The translations under genes and the position numbers were made by a program. Positions 43,822-56,515 of a stretch of DNA of 64,000 nt are shown here, piece after piece (positions within the stretch are counted from its first letter, which is position 1; each line of letters starts with the position of its first letter). The notes under the pieces are model-generated. The model was not told the origin of the DNA and searched no databases. It was given only the letters and a program-made list of their open reading frames with translations. This DNA is from Hyparrhenia diplandra (Eukaryota > Streptophyta > Magnoliopsida > Poales > Poaceae), in the NCBI GenBank assembly GCA_015847255.1, contig JADLZK010002630.1, positions 186,001 to 250,000 on the forward strand, read 5' to 3'.

Positions 43822-46800
43822 TTACAAGAGATACTTACATAAGGAAATTAACTGAAGGCATGTAACCAAACACAAAAAAGTTGACCTAAGGCCAGCTTTG
43901 AATCTAACCGACTGTAGCAAATACTGGGATTTAAAATTGGCAAACCATAAGACAGGCGTTGGCGTTCTCCTTTCAAAAACCTTGTCATTTCGCATCTTCC
44001 ACATCTCCCACGCTGCAATTAAGACCACCTCCAGGAAGCAAGGGATAGAAGTATGACTCGCTGCTTGAGTGATTTTATCTTTCAGCTCCAAATTTGTGTT
44101 CCAAGCAATACCCAGCTTTTGCGAGCACTGATTTGCAGATGGGCAATCAAAAAATAAGTGATCAGTTGTTTCCCTTGCACATGCAGTACATAGCACACAA
44201 TCTGTCGATCCCTGAATGTTGATGTGTCTTCTCTGTAACATATCTTTGTTGTTTAGTTTATCCACCAAAACTAACCAAGCAAAGAATCTGATCCTGGTAT
44301 ACATCTAGCCTTCCAGATGAGCTTGAACAAGCTATGTGCTTCCGTCTCTTTAAATACAAATGAGTAGTATTTTTTGGAGCTGTACTTACTTCCCCATATT
44401 GGGACCCATTGGTCAGAGACCTCCTCTTCATATTGCATTTGGACTAGTTGTTGTTGCAGCAGGTTTAATTCTTGCTCAGCTTCTATAAACAGTGGTAACA
44501 TGAAAATGGAGTCCAGATCTTCAGCGTGGAGAACTTCAAATACAGAGGCATCTTTCTCCTTTGCAAAGGATGCAAGCCTGGGGAATTTTTGTGAGAGCAC
44601 ATGATCTGCCCACAGATCATTCCAAAAGCAAACTGTCTTTCCACTGCAAATGATACATCTAGCAATTCCTCTAAATAGGACATTTAATCTCAGCACATCC
44701 TTCCACCAAAAAGAGCCCACTTCTCTGGCAGCATGTGGCACTTGATCTTGATAATATTTGTCCCAAATCATTCTGACCCAAGGAACATCTGCTTTATCAT
44801 AGAATTTGCTTAAGTGTTTCATAAGAAGAGCATCATTTTGCAATCTGAGATTAATCACACCAGCACCCCCTTTGTTTTTGGGCAGCTGAACTGTTGGCCA
44901 TGCAACTAAATTCCCACCTTTTTTCTTCTCTAAATTACCTCTCCATAAACATTGTTTTCTTCCTCTGTCTACATAGTCAATGACTCCAACCGGGATTTTG
45001 AGGGTGCACATAGCATGTGTTGTGATAGGGGTGATAGCTGAGTTTATCATCTCCAATCTACCACTGTAAGTAAGCCACAGGGAACAGGCTGACAACCTTC
45101 TCTCAACTCTGTCCATTAGTGGACTGAAATCTTCTATTTTTGGCTTTGTAGTTCCCATGGGAAGGCCTAGGTAGGTGAAAGGCATAATTCCTATATCACA
45201 GCCAAATAGGGTGGCCAGACATTGCATTCTGTCAGGAGCCACATTTATGGAGTACATCTGAGATTTGCTATAATTGACTCTGAGGACAGACGATTTTGAG
45301 AAGCTTTGAAGGCTTGGAGCAGTAGCTTAAGAAAAACCAGCTGGTCATCATCTGCTTGAAGAAAGAGCAATGTGTCATCTGCATACTGTACTATTGGGAA
45401 GTCTTCATTTGGCTGTGGTAATGGTTTCTGCTGGCCAACTAGGTTGGCTCTATTAATCAAGACTTGTAGGAGCTCAGCAGCAATTACAAATAGTAGTGGA
45501 GATAGTGGGTCACCTTGTCTGACCCCTCTCTTGCACTTGAAAAACTTTCTTGTTATCCAGAGGTCAGGTAGCCCCAGGTGTGTCATCATCTGCAAGATGG
45601 TGGAGTGCTCAATGGTGTCAAAGGCCTTCTCGAAGTCTAGCTTTAGAATTAGTATTTGTCTTTTGATTAATGACACTAATGAATATATTCATAGCTCGGG
45701 CCCGGACAATCTTGTATTGTTTTGGATTTTATAAACCCATACTGATTCTGATGGACCAATCTCAAGATCACTGATTGCAACCTATCTGCTAAAATTTTTG
45801 TAATAATCTTTAGGGATATATTTAGTAAAGATATGGGTCTAAAATCATTAACTGACTCTGGACTCTCTTTCTTTGGGACTAGGGTAATGTATGACTTGTT
45901 GATGCATTCAAGATTGACCTGTCCTTCATAAAACTTGAAACACAGATTATAGAAATCTTGTTTTACTATTTCCCAACATCTTTTCATGAGCAGTCCATTA
46001 AAACCATCGGGACCTGGTGCCTTGTCGGTGGCATTCTCGATGACCAGGTCAATTTCTTCTATCGGGATTGGTCTTTGTCAAGTGATCCAAATTATCAACC
46101 CAATTTGGATCAATTGATTGAGGTTGAACTGCATTATTGGAGACGTTGTGCTGCCCATTCTCTGTCTGAAAGATGTCCAGAGGAGGCCAGCTTTCCCTTC
46201 ATGATCATGAATCAATGCTCCCTGGTCATTTTTAAGGCGTGCAATAGAGTTTCTTCTGAAGGAGATGGTAGCCATGCCATGAAAGAACTTTGTACATTCA
46301 TCCCCAAGATTTATTCTGTTTAGGGTATATCTATTACGCCAATAGATATTCCTATATTTCAACCAGATCATCAAGCGCCTCTTAACTATATTTCTCAGAT
46401 TTGCCTCGGGGGTTGTACAATGCCCTCTTATCTTCCACTGAATCAAGGGTGTGGATGACCTCATTGCAGTTTGTGATGAAGAGTCTCAGGTTTGAAAAAC
46501 TTTTGCTCTAGTTTTTCAGGGTAGCTCTTAAGCTTTTAAACTTGGCTGTGATTTGCTTGGCTTTGTCACTAATGGTTGGAGTTAAAGACCAACTGCTCTG
46601 AACTACCTCTTTAAAATCACTTCTTTCTCCCCAGAAATTCTCAAAGCGAAATACATTAGCTTTTGGTATCTTAGTACCAATGGAGATTTCACATGGTATA
46701 TGATCTGAGGTGATTTTTTGCTAGTGGCAGAACTTTAGTGTTTGGATACTCAATAGTCCAATTTGCTGTGGTGAAGAACCAATCTAGCTGTTCTAACAAT

Positions 46801-47377
46801 GGGTTGGACTGCATGTTACTCCAAGTGTAGGATTTGCCCTTTAAAGGCAATTCAACCAAGCCCAGGTGCCCAATGACATCATTGAATAACATTATGTCAT
46901 TTAGATTTCCACCTGGCCTGTTCCTATTGTCAAGAGACCTATAGAAATTGAAGTCTCCTAAGAATAGACAGTTATCATCATCCTCAATATCATGTTCTCG
47001 GAACCAAGACGTGAATTCAGATCTTGCAGGCTCATCACATGGACCATAAACAGTTGTCAGGAACCATTTTTCTTTATTGTGCATGGATTCAAAGCTGAAG
47101 GATATACCATATTGCTTTTTTTCAGTCACAACGCATCTGAAAACTAAGCTATTCCAAACAACTAGAATACCCCCCTAAGCACCTACTGAAGGGATGTAGT
47201 CAAAACAGTCAAATCTCCTTGGGGAAAATTTCCTAACATAGGACATGTCAAATGTTTCTCTCTTTGTCTCTTGCAAGCATATACTATAGAACAAGAGCTT
47301 TCCTCTATCTTGGCTCTGACAGAATCCCACTTAGTAGTGGCATTAATTCCTCTAATATTCCAACTTCGTGTATTCAT
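43822..47377 (-). pseudogene. LINE ORF2: endonuclease and reverse transcriptase, frame-broken
   Basis: From the start (47377 down) MNTRSWNIRGINATTKWDSV is the APE-type endonuclease beginning, followed at 47129-46689 by TTVYGPCDEPARSEF, LFLGDFNFYRSLDNRN and SYTWSNMQSNPLLEQLDWFF. The reverse transcriptase starts near 45960 (ITLVPKKESPESVNDFRPIS), continues LDFEKAFDTIEH and GVRQGDPLSPLLF, and has the catalytic YADD at 45374-45385. The C-terminal zinc-binding domain is at 44300-44130 (FAWLVLVDKLNNKDML, CVLCTACARETTDHLFFDC). Frame changes occur at about 46690, 46080, 45676, 45250 and 44290. It would copy LINE RNA at nicked target DNA if intact. Confidence 0.85.
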
Positions 47378-49642
47378 TGAGAAACCTCATAGAAGAGCCT
47401 GACAGATCCAGATCAAGATGGTGTTGTGGTATCTCTGGGTGCTGGGGTACTTGTGCAGCTGGTATATTGAGCCCATTATCAGCTACAAATATCTGAGGGT
47501 TCCATTCTAGCCAGGGTTCCCCACCATCTGGTTCAGCATCAGGTTCCATATCCTCATCCCCATCAAGATTCATCTGATCATATCCTACTTCATTGTTGCC
47601 CTCATTGTTGGCCTCATTGACAACAGCTTGAAACTGGATTGGATTTTAGTGATGAACTGGAGCAGGATGTGGGTTACCTCCAAAGAAGCCAAGGTTGGCT
47701 GCAGCACCCTGCAACTCATTCTGCCAATTTGGCTCCAATGGGTTTGGCCCCATAACGACAGGACCATGCTCTGGGTGTGGTTCCCCATCAAAAGGCACTG
47801 GGTCCTCATCTGCAGGAAACACATCTGGAAAGTGGCCATTCAAGATATAAACAGGGACTGACCAAGATCTGCCCATGCCACCCACAATAGTCCCCCTTAA
47901 CACTATCAGGCTTCTTGGCACTCATGCGGAATCGGCGGCCGGGGCTTGAATCGATATCTGGGTCTGTTCTCATCTCTATACCAATTCAACAGACGACCAT
48001 ATGGCGCAACAGCAGCTCTAATGTACACATCTTTTTGGAAATCTAGAGGGAAACAAAGGAACATCAACCATCATGTAGGTGCAGGATCTATGATTTATTC
48101 CCTCATCATGCCTGACTACTCGTACCACACGGTTATTGATCAAATGGTAAGGAGAGTTTCTGACAAATCTTTCTCTTTGTGCCACATATTGCGGTTTGAT
48201 GAGGTCAAGACCCGAGAGGGGACAAGAAAGCAGATTCAATCCAAACTCTCGATCATCTTCCAAGAAGTTACATAGCACATTCAGGTGCGGACGGAGCTGA
48301 TCGACGGCAACTGGCATCGGCTCAAGCGTGACAATGGCGTACTCTTCATGCTCGCGTGTCGGCTCTCCACCAAGCGCCATTCTTCCTATGGCCGGCCGAT
48401 TCTAGCCATGATCCATCTGAGACCCGCCGCCCGGGGAAGGCTTGCGGAGTTGGCCAGGGAAGTTGGCCATCTCCGCGTTTGATCGCCGGCTTCGGTGGAT
48501 TGGGAGCAGCAATGTGGCTGGGGTTTTTTGGTGGCGATGAGGGTTTTCTTACTCCGGGCTCCGGAGAAGACGAGGAGGCGGTGGAGTAATAATAGATGTA
48601 TTTGTTGCGTGTTCTGTTCCTCTATACGCGAGAGGCTTCGAGGCGGCAACAATAGCACGAAGATCGAGGTCACAATTATCCTCTCGATCTTTTCTTTCCT
48701 TCTCGAAAATCCAATTCCCTTTCGAGCCGCAGGGATTGGGATTTTGGGCGCCCAGCAAGCTTGGCCCGGTTTTAGTTGCAATGGCTTTGGGCCTCCATTC
48801 TTCAATAGGTTTTGATTTGCAATTACGCCGAATATGCCCAAGGCCAAAGCACTTGGAGCAACGGATTCTGGATCGCGAGAATTTCCTTATGTGGCTCGGG
48901 TTCAAGCAACGGAAACAAATAATGGGCCGAGAATTTCGGATACCATTTGAATTTGAACTACGGGTGGATCCCGCCGTAAGCCTAGGCGCAAATTTCGCCT
49001 TTGCCGTTGGATCACGAACTTTGTCACGAGGCGAGGAAAATTTTGTCGGGGATTTTGAGGGATCAAATGAACTAGTAAAAGAGCCAAAGTTTATGCAAAT
49101 GCTTGGATCTTTCCCAGGGAGGTTGCGTGGGTTGAATCACTGGTTGTGCAAACCGAACTCTTTTGGGATTGTCCCGTTTTTTCTTTTCTTTTTGGCTGAT
49201 CTAGAAACACCTCAGTCCATTCTTTTTCTGCTCAATCTCCCCGAGCCTTTTCTCCCTCTCCCAATGGGGCGTACCATTGTTCCAGAGGTGGAAGTAGAGA
49301 TCAAAGGACGAGGTGGTGACTCTTGTAAGATTGTAAATAAAGAACCCGACCTCTTTGGAGAAAACCGAGAAACGAAAAATGGTTGTTGCTCAAAAATTTG
49401 ACATGAAAGTCTAGAGCACCGCCCCCACCCCCCCCCCCCCACCCCACCCCACACACAAACAGGATTGCAAAGCAAGTCCAACTGATTCTTCGGTGAGACG
49501 AAAAAGAAACCTCCGAAAGGTACGAGCCATCGGCAGGGGAAGGGGTGGTGTACCGAAATCTGAAACGATGACGAACTTCTTCTTGGAACTCCAATCCGCG
49601 ATCGAAGTCAAGGCGATCCACCAGAGCTGAGGAAGATCCCAT
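47353..49642 (-). pseudogene. LINE ORF1: RNA-binding Gag-like protein, frame-broken
   Basis: The start MGSSSALVDRLDFDRG (49642) leads, with frame changes, to RRFLFRLTEESVGLALQSCL and ALDFHVKFLSNNHFSFLGF, typical of plant L1 ORF1. A CCHC knuckle, CSKCFGLGHIRRNC, lies at 48819-48860. A glycine-coding C/G run (49427-49450) disrupts the early part. The acidic end (DEDMEPDAEPDGGEPWLEW) reaches about 47360 and overlaps the ORF2 start in another frame. Confidence 0.75.
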
Positions 49643-50600
49643 GAAGACCGAGGAGTTACTTGATAGTTAGTCCTATTTGGTCAGCTTGATAATTGTAAAG
49701 CTGAGCTGTTTTGGTGATCTCTTTCAGCAAAACAGTTTTCGTAGTATAGAGGATGGCCATCCTCACCCCGTGCTCGGTGGCCGAGCCAACCTGCAGCGAC
49801 GCTTGTGCCCGAGGCAAATGATGCATGTAGAGATGGACCCTATACCAATGGTAGAAAAATCGCCGCAACAGGAACAAAATGGTGTCAACACCTACTAGTT
49901 GCCACAGTATCACTTCTGCTGCCGGCCGTTCATAAAAGTTTTTGTAATGCTTCTGCGTCCTGTTGAAAGTACCGTGCTAATTGCAATGTAATTTTGTCTT
50001 GCACTTGATTGGCGCGCGCCTAATGACGATTGTGCCGGCGAAGGGGGCCGCCGGGATGGCGACGCCGCACGACACGAGGGCGCCATGCCGAAACGTGTTG
50101 TGCCTCGTCGTGGACGGAAGAGCGAGCGTCTCTTCACTTTTCTACCTGGGCCATATGCGCGTGGGCTTTTCAAGTCCTCATCACGGGAACGCGGCCCAAA
50201 AGGTCCAACTGCGGTAGCCTTCACTCGTCTGCACCGCGCTCTTCTTCCTCCGTCAGACACTCCAAGGCTCCGACACCGCGCTCGCAGAAAACAAGAGATG
50301 CAGAGGTCGACCATGGCTTGCCAGGTCTGGGCGCGTGGGGAGGGGTCTCGCTGGAGGAGACCTCGCCATATTGGTGGATCCTCCCCTGGCCGCTCTTGCC
50401 CTCACCCTCCAAGGCTCCGACCCCGCCCATGGCCGTCCGTCCTTGCTCTGACCCCGCCCACGGCTGGCAATCTCTGCCTCGACGAAGCTCCTGCTGGGGT
50501 CGACGGCACCCACCCACCCACGACGGAGCCGCCGCAGACTGACCACCCCTGCCGAAGGGCTCTGATGCGAGGAAGAAAAGATGATCGCCCGACGACCTAG
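49643..50600. other. LINE 5' flank and GC-rich stretch, no recognised gene
   Basis: Frames of up to 171 codons overlap on both strands between 49910 and 50628 and carry no motif. The phrase CTCCAAGGCTCCGAC occurs twice (about 50261 and 50407). The first 270 bp may be the LINE 5' UTR. Confidence 0.3.
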
Positions 50601-50690
50601 CAAGCTTGATCCTTGCTCGTATATGCATCGATCAATCCTCCTGGCCGGTACAGAAGGAAAGGAAATCGTATATGTTGTGGTTAATTAGAT

Positions 50691-50750
50691 AAATCCGCGT
50701 GATAGTGCCACCATCCAATAAGAATCCAGGGTTCGCCTACACCAATCCGC
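50691..50750. promoter_or_regulatory. Two octamer-like histone promoter motifs
   Basis: AATCCGCG occurs in AAATCCGCGTGAT (about 50691-50703) and in CCAATCCGCGACAC (about 50740-50753). The inverse complement CGCGGATT differs by one base from the plant histone octamer CGCGGATC. GATCAACGATCACG (50777-50790) follows. Their place 80-150 bp upstream of the TATA box supports the histone call. Confidence 0.5.
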
Positions 50751-50829
50751 GACACATCCTAATGAGAGCCCTCCGATCAACGATCACGCAGTAACCGACC
50801 TGAGCCCGTTGTGCGTCTCTCGCGTATGT

Positions 50830-50838
50830 GCCTATATA
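50830..50838 (+). promoter_or_regulatory. TATA box of the histone H3 gene
   Basis: CTATATAAATAGC lies about 1 kb upstream of the ATG. A 5' UTR of about 120 nt, a donor at GTGAGAG/GTAACTAG (50980) and an acceptor at GATGCAG/GATGC (51770) would give a leader intron of about 790 nt, as is usual in plant H3.3 genes. Confidence 0.55.
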
Positions 50839-51852
50839 AATAGCGACCCCTACCCCCGGCAAATTACATCACGGGCTCACGCGGCTGAAGAGGAGGGCTC
50901 TACGACTAGCCGACTACAAGGCGTCATCAGTAGTGTAGCAGTTGCTAGCAGTCTAGCACACACGATCGACCTGTGAGAGGTAACTAGATTGACCCATCTC
51001 TTTCGTGTTTACTACTTTGAGTTTGATCCATCTCATGTTCTCCTTCGTGTTTACTTGTTCTCCTTATTGCTACTTTGATCCATCACCTTCATATGCTACT
51101 TGTTCTCCTTGTTACTACTTTGATTTGTGCAGTACTAACAGCAACAGATTTGATGATCTATATATTCTTGCTTTATCTGCTATATATATCCATATACATT
51201 GGCCATTGCCACATCCTTTGTTGTATGTACAGTTCATTCAACTGGCTGTTCTTGGACGACCTTGGTAGTTGCTTTTATAAAATGTGTGTGTTTCTAGGGT
51301 TTTAGTTTGTGAAATTATGGATTGCCAACTCTAATATGATTACGCTAGACAGTAATCAATATATCCCCACTCTGCTGTCTGCTCAGGGTTTATTCATTTG
51401 TTGCATGAGTATTGAGTACACATGATTTTGTTTGCATGCTTCTGTATACTGTTACGCCCTAATATTGTAACAGAGAGGAAAAGGCAACTCAATAATAATT
51501 AGTAGAGTTCCTTCAGTATTCAGGCGATGAATTAGGTTTCTGTTCAATAATGCTCCAAACATCATGAAGCTAGCCCCTGCTGATTGCCCCTTTTTTATAT
51601 TTTTTGCGCTGTGTAGTTCCCACATCTTAATTCATACAGCATCTATGTTTTTATATGCATACGTGTTCTCAAATCATTTTCCTACCAATATTACATTGCA
51701 TGATTGAGTTATAGGCATATGCTAGCGTGTGACAGCATTCAGTTCTGTGCAAATTTCAATTAGATGCAGGATGCTACTGTTATATATGTACATATACTTA
51801 TTTTTGTTCCCTCTGGTTTTATCTTGTACATGATCAATCACCTTACAACAAG

Positions 51853-52701
51853 ATGGCTCGTACCAAGGTTACCGCGCGCCATTCAACCGGAGGAAAGACA
51901 CCAAGGAAGAAGCTCGTTCGAAGTATCTTTGTACGTATATATGTTAAATTTGTTTGATAAGTATCCTCAGTACTTGCATGTTGAAACTTGGTTCTCATCA
52001 GTATGGCCGGCTTGGTGATCTTTTTATAGGCTGCTGCTCGCAAGACAGCGCCAGTGACCGGAGGAGTGAAGAAGCCTCGCCGTTACCGCCCTGGAACCGT
52101 TGCTCTTCGGTACGTGTAACTGCAAAACACAGCTGGCTGATTTTATTTTATTTTATGGCTGCTTTGTTATTATCAAATTCAATTGTACGGCTGTAATTTT
52201 CATGCAAGTAGCCTCGTCCTTTGTACTTATGTTTTCAAAACTTTCTGCTTAATGAAAAACGCGCCTCGGCGTGTCGCAACTCTCAACTGAATCTGAACGT
52301 CACATTAATTTTCTTCAATACCAGTGAAATTCGCAAGTATCAAAGGGCGCCGAGCTGCTCATCAGGAAGATGCCTTTCCAGAGGGTCGTCAGGGAGATTG
52401 CCCAGCTTCACAAGGTACGGTTGCTACTTCGGTCACCACATGCACGATCTGCAATTTTTCCTTTGGTTTTTCTTCATTCCTTTGAAACATTTGTAATGTC
52501 TGAATGCAACTTGATATATATGCATTGCAGAGTGACCTGCGTTTCCAGAGCCATGCGATCCTTGCACTGCAGGAGGCGGCAGAGGCGTATCTCGTGGGTC
52601 TCTTCGAGGACACCAACCTGTGTGCCATCCATGCCAAGCGGGTCACCATCATGCCCAAAGATGTTCATCTCGCTACCAGGATCCGTGGCGAGAAGCACTG
52701 A
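51853..52701 (+). CDS. Histone H3.3-type gene with divergent tail and one-base frameshift
   Basis: Exons: 51853-51930, 52030-52109, 52325-52414, 52531-52701. H3 forms the nucleosome core with H4. The intron-split gene is of the H3.3 (replacement) type. Exon 1 reads MARTKVTARHSTGGKTPRKK then LVRSIF: Q5 is V, K9 is H, A15 is T and Q19 is K, and two or three extra residues precede AARKTAPVTGGVKKPRRYRP. The normal donor after codon 23 seems to have lost a G, so the next GT is used. In exon 3 one base is missing between KYQ and ELLIRKMPFQRVVREIAQ (about 52345). Exon 4 is well kept (DLRFQSHAILALQEAAEAYL to RIRGEKH). It is either a recent pseudogene, a divergent variant, or a gene with sequence errors. 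Confidence 0.75.
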
Positions 52702-53062
52702 TCGTATCGCATCGTGAATGAATGGAGGGAGGTGCCGGCAATCTGCTGGCTGCTGCATTCTAGTAGTTCATTTGCGAGTTCCTGGTCTTGACTTTGTCGT
52801 CGAGAAGCAAGCGTTACCTTTTGTGTCAAAAATTCTATATGTCGGCCAGTTAGTGGGTAGCCTCCTCTAGGTTTTCTTTTGCTGGAGTAAGACATAAGTT
52901 TTAATTAAGTACCCGAAGTTATGTCAGTCACATTATTCTGCTTGTTTTCGTGGTTGTTATTTTTTTTCTTTTTTAAACCTTTTTTACCTAACTGCAGCTA
53001 TACCAATCACAAGGGTTTTTTAAGACCGTGAAAAGCTTTTGCCGGATTTTTATTAGATGATA

Positions 53063-53331
53063 CTCCCTCCGTCCCATAAACGTTGTCGTTCTAGACTTTG
53101 GCGTGGGTACCCAGGAGCTCTAGAAAAACTACACGGTCCCGCAGCTATGCACATCATATCAATGCTACTGAGACACCTTCCAGCTTATCAAAACCAGCCA
53201 CGACCCCACCAACTCATATCAATGCTACTTAGCAGGTCTGGATTGCTTTGTTTTCCTAGGTGCTGGCAACGATAATCACCGTGGGACAACGGCCGGGTGC
53301 TAGAACGATAGAGTCCATGGGACAGAGGGAG
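53063..53331. mobile_element. Stowaway MITE, 269 bp
   Basis: Ends CTCCCTCCGTCCCATAAACG and GTCCATGGGACAGAGGGAG are inverted repeats, flanked by TA on both sides (53061-53062 and 53332-53333). The length is typical. It lies 360 bp after the histone stop. Confidence 0.85.
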
Positions 53332-53715
53332 TAGAAAAGAAAAATTCACAAGTTTCAGCTTGCCTTTCCGGCTGTTGAATTTCTTATGGCCAAGTCACGA
53401 TATACGTACAAAAAACAATGCATAGACGAAGCGAGCTTTTGGACCCAAATGCAGAGAAATCGCCACATAATGTTAAATTCTTTCTCCTCGTTTTAGGATT
53501 GGGATCTATAAATTTGATTGTAAGCAAATACACATTTAATTGATAGACTTCAATTGTGGTCCTTTTTGCTATGCTCAACTATTACCTAAAGTATTTCATG
53601 TTGTTCTAAGCCATAATTTCATAGTCCTTCATTTCGTGCAATCCATTTATGACATTGTTGTGACAGGAAAATTAATTGCGGCCTTATCAATTGTTCCCTT
53701 GGGTCGCATGCCTCT
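53332..53715. other. AT-rich spacer, nothing recognised
   Basis: No gene, terminal repeat or RNA signal is visible between the two DNA transposons. Confidence 0.3.
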
Positions 53716-53718
53716 TTA

Positions 53719-53984
53719 GGGGCTCGTTCGGTTGCACCAGGAACGACCTGGAATGGGCTTCGTTCCGGTCGGATCGAGGTGGCCCGGTTTGTAACCAAGT
53801 CTGGGCCGGAATGGCTGTTCATTTCGGGCCGCCGGGATTGCAAACGGGCGTGGTTCGGCCTCGTTCCACCTCCTTCCGGCTCGGATCGAAGCCTGACCTC
53901 GGACCCTCGGGCTTCAATCCGGACGGGCGAGCGCGAGGCCGAGGCGTGCGCGCGGCTGGCGGCGCAAGGAGAGGCGGCCGCGTG

Positions 53985-54015
<31 letters not shown>

Positions 54016-56512
54016 GCGACGGCCTCCCATATGGCGTCCACTCTCCCCGCTGCCTTCTCTCCGGTAAAGCACCGCTTGCTTCCCCTCTCCTCTAGGTCTA
54101 GGGTTCTTGCATTGGTTCTTGGGAGTGGGGGCGTCACCAGCAGGCGCAGCGACGGCCAAGGTGGTTGAGTTCATGGGGCGGCAACGCGCGGGCGCCTTGC
54201 CGTGGTGGGACGCGGCCCTGTAGATGCGCCATCTGATGACGTGATTAACCGGCCACGGCCAGCAGCGATTTCTTCTGTACAGATCGATCGATTGATCCAT
54301 CGATTAGCATAGTACATATCTTATGTGTTATCTTATTGATCCATCGAATTTCTTCTTGACAAGTTTCTCTAAGATCCACATCTAGAAGAAGGCTGTATGG
54401 TTGTTGATTCTTCTCATACCTATTGGCCAAGTGTTGGAGCTTCACTCTCTCTCTGTGACACACACACTACACTTGGGGGCTGGGCAGAAGATAGGATAAG
54501 AGAGGAGGAGCACAGAACACACGCACAAGGACCAGCATGTGCTGCTGAACTGAAATGTATGGTAGCTTGTAGCAGTCATTACAAGTCTAGCGACATGTGC
54601 TGCTGTTGAACAGAAAGCACAGAACACACGCACAAGGACCAGCAATGCTTCCGGCCTGGAATGGCCCGAACGGCCTCGGTACTGTGCTGTTCCACTTGCT
54701 TCATTAGTTCAGATATTCCAATCCATGTGAATAATAGTGGGATCAAACTGTTGTTTAACTAGTTTCAGATTTTCATTCTAGACCTCTGCTTATTGCCCTC
54801 TTCTATATGCTGCCCTCTTCTATATGCTGCCCTGTTCATCAATAAATATATGATTTCCCTGTTCTTTTGTTATATAGTAAACCAATGAGTATGACTTCGA
54901 GAGACCGTGTTAGAAAGAGGAGGGAGGAAGAGGATGACGACATGATGCTCTTTTTCTCCCTGTTCTTTGTGATAATAGAAAGAAGAGCCTGCTACCAAAA
55001 AAAAAAGAGGCTGACTTTTCGATCACAAGGTGCATATCAGTTCTAAGCACAATGGAAGTGACCAAGGAAGAAAAAAGCAAAAAGCATTTCAAGTGTTCAT
55101 CAAGAGCAAAGAGAACAGAGAAGCCTTCCTAAGTGGCTGTGAACTAGATGAAGATGCAACCTTGTTGTGGCTGAAAAGTGTGATGGTCTAAAAGGTCAGT
55201 GAAAACATATCACTGTACATGCTTTCCAAATAACTGCTGCAACTGGTAAAAGTTGTGATCGTGTTGCTACACACCATGTTCTAACTAATAACTGCTTGCT
55301 AGATATGGCCTTGGGTGTGTTGAGAACATGAAACTTGTGATCGTGTTGCTACTTCTGAAGAAGCTGAAACTTGTGATCTTAATATGAATTGTACAGTAAC
55401 CTGATGATACTAAGCTGCTTCTTCAAATTGCAAATAATCGATGTATCGCTGTACTTCTGAACTGTATTACAGTACATCTTTATTCACTTAAAAATGAGGT
55501 GTAAATGGTTGAGAGCATATATAGCCCATGTATCAGGCTGCTATGTGTATTATCTCGTGGAATTTTCTATAGCATTGATGTTCTGCATTACCTAAGAAAC
55601 TATACTTTACAATGATTGTTCCTCGGTGCTGTCTGTGGTTATGCACTTCTTGCAAATTCATCCTGCTGCAATATGATCATAAGTAATTTCTTCTTGTTCA
55701 GGTGCTGGTTTCAGAAGTCATGGGAGATGTGTAACGATAACCTTTATGATCATAAGTAATTTCTTCTTGTTGAATTTTGGTTTGTCAGTTGTCTTATGTA
55801 AAGACCCATAGCTATAGACTCGCAAGGCTTTATCAGACTGTGGAGCAAGCTGGGCTGGCAAAGTTTTGAAAATTGTAATGCTTGAGCAACCCGAGGAACT
55901 CAGATGCATGCATCTTTTGAAAATTGTGGGAATATGGTTGATCATGTTACCATATACTGTTCTGGTGCATCATTCATCGTATAGTAGCTTGTGATGCCTC
56001 ATTGTTAAACAATCTGTAGGTTGACCTCTGTGGCTACACACCAGTGGTATTCTGCTATTGTTGTTGAGCATGATGAGAGACTTGCAGATTAAGAACCCAA
56101 AACATGGAATATTTATTTATGACAAGCACTTCTATTTGTTTATCAGGTTGTGATTTTTTTATTTGTTTGCACGGCCATCATGGTGTACAAGGCAATATGA
56201 TCAGCAAGTATAATTGTTGTGTTATTAATGTCATCAGTAGCAAGATTTTTTACTAGTGTTTGCGCACAGACGAGTAGGGCTGAATGTGACACTTGCGTCC
56301 TCTAGTACTAGACAATTCAATTTGTGTCTGCATGTTCCTGGTATACTTCTGTTTTCAATCCTATGCTACCGAACAGCCATTCCTGTGCAGTTTTGATTCC
56401 AGAACCTGCTGGATCCATTCCTACCAGGTTTCAGTGAACCAACTGGATTCACTTAATCCTTGCCCTGGAAGCATTCCGGCTAGGATTGAAAACCATGCTG
56501 CCGAACGAGGCC
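53719..56512. mobile_element. PIF/Harbinger-like element, 2.8 kb, non-autonomous or decayed
   Basis: Ends GGGGCTCGTTCGGTTGCACC and GGTTTTCAATCC's right partner (CATGCTGCCGAACGAGGCC) are inverted repeats over GGNCTCGTTCGG. TTA flanks both sides (53716-53718 and 56513-56515), the PIF/Harbinger duplication. The left third is GC-rich (53750-54170) with the frame MASTLPAAFSPVKHRLLPLS, which looks like a captured plastid-targeting start. Near 54900 MTSRDRVRKRREEEDDDMML resembles the start of a PIF-associated ORF but breaks after some 45 codons. A CGGCCTGGAATGGCCCGAAC string at 54648 may be an inner end of a nested copy. Confidence 0.6.
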
Positions 56513-56515
56513 TTA

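Larger units (their letters stand above)
43748..49642 (-). mobile_element. L1-type LINE, near full length, inactive
   Basis: On the minus strand: ORF1 from 49642, ORF2 from about 47377 to 43822, a 3' UTR and a poly-A tail (T-run 43748-43759). Length is at least 5.9 kb. Domain order (zinc knuckle, endonuclease, reverse transcriptase, RVT zinc-binding) is that of plant L1 LINEs. A possible diverged target duplication, GCTGCC...GTTCATA, lies at 43727-43741 and 49918-49934, which would put the 5' end near 49915; this is weak. Stops and frame changes occur in both ORFs. Confidence 0.85.

Noticed and set aside
49910..50628. Gene upstream of histone H3
   Set aside because: Four long overlapping frames in high-GC DNA with no motif; no splice or TATA support.
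54648..54680. Right end of the Harbinger-like element at 54.67 kb
   Set aside because: The inverted match to the left end is weaker than that at 56512 and no TTA follows; the 56512 end fits better.
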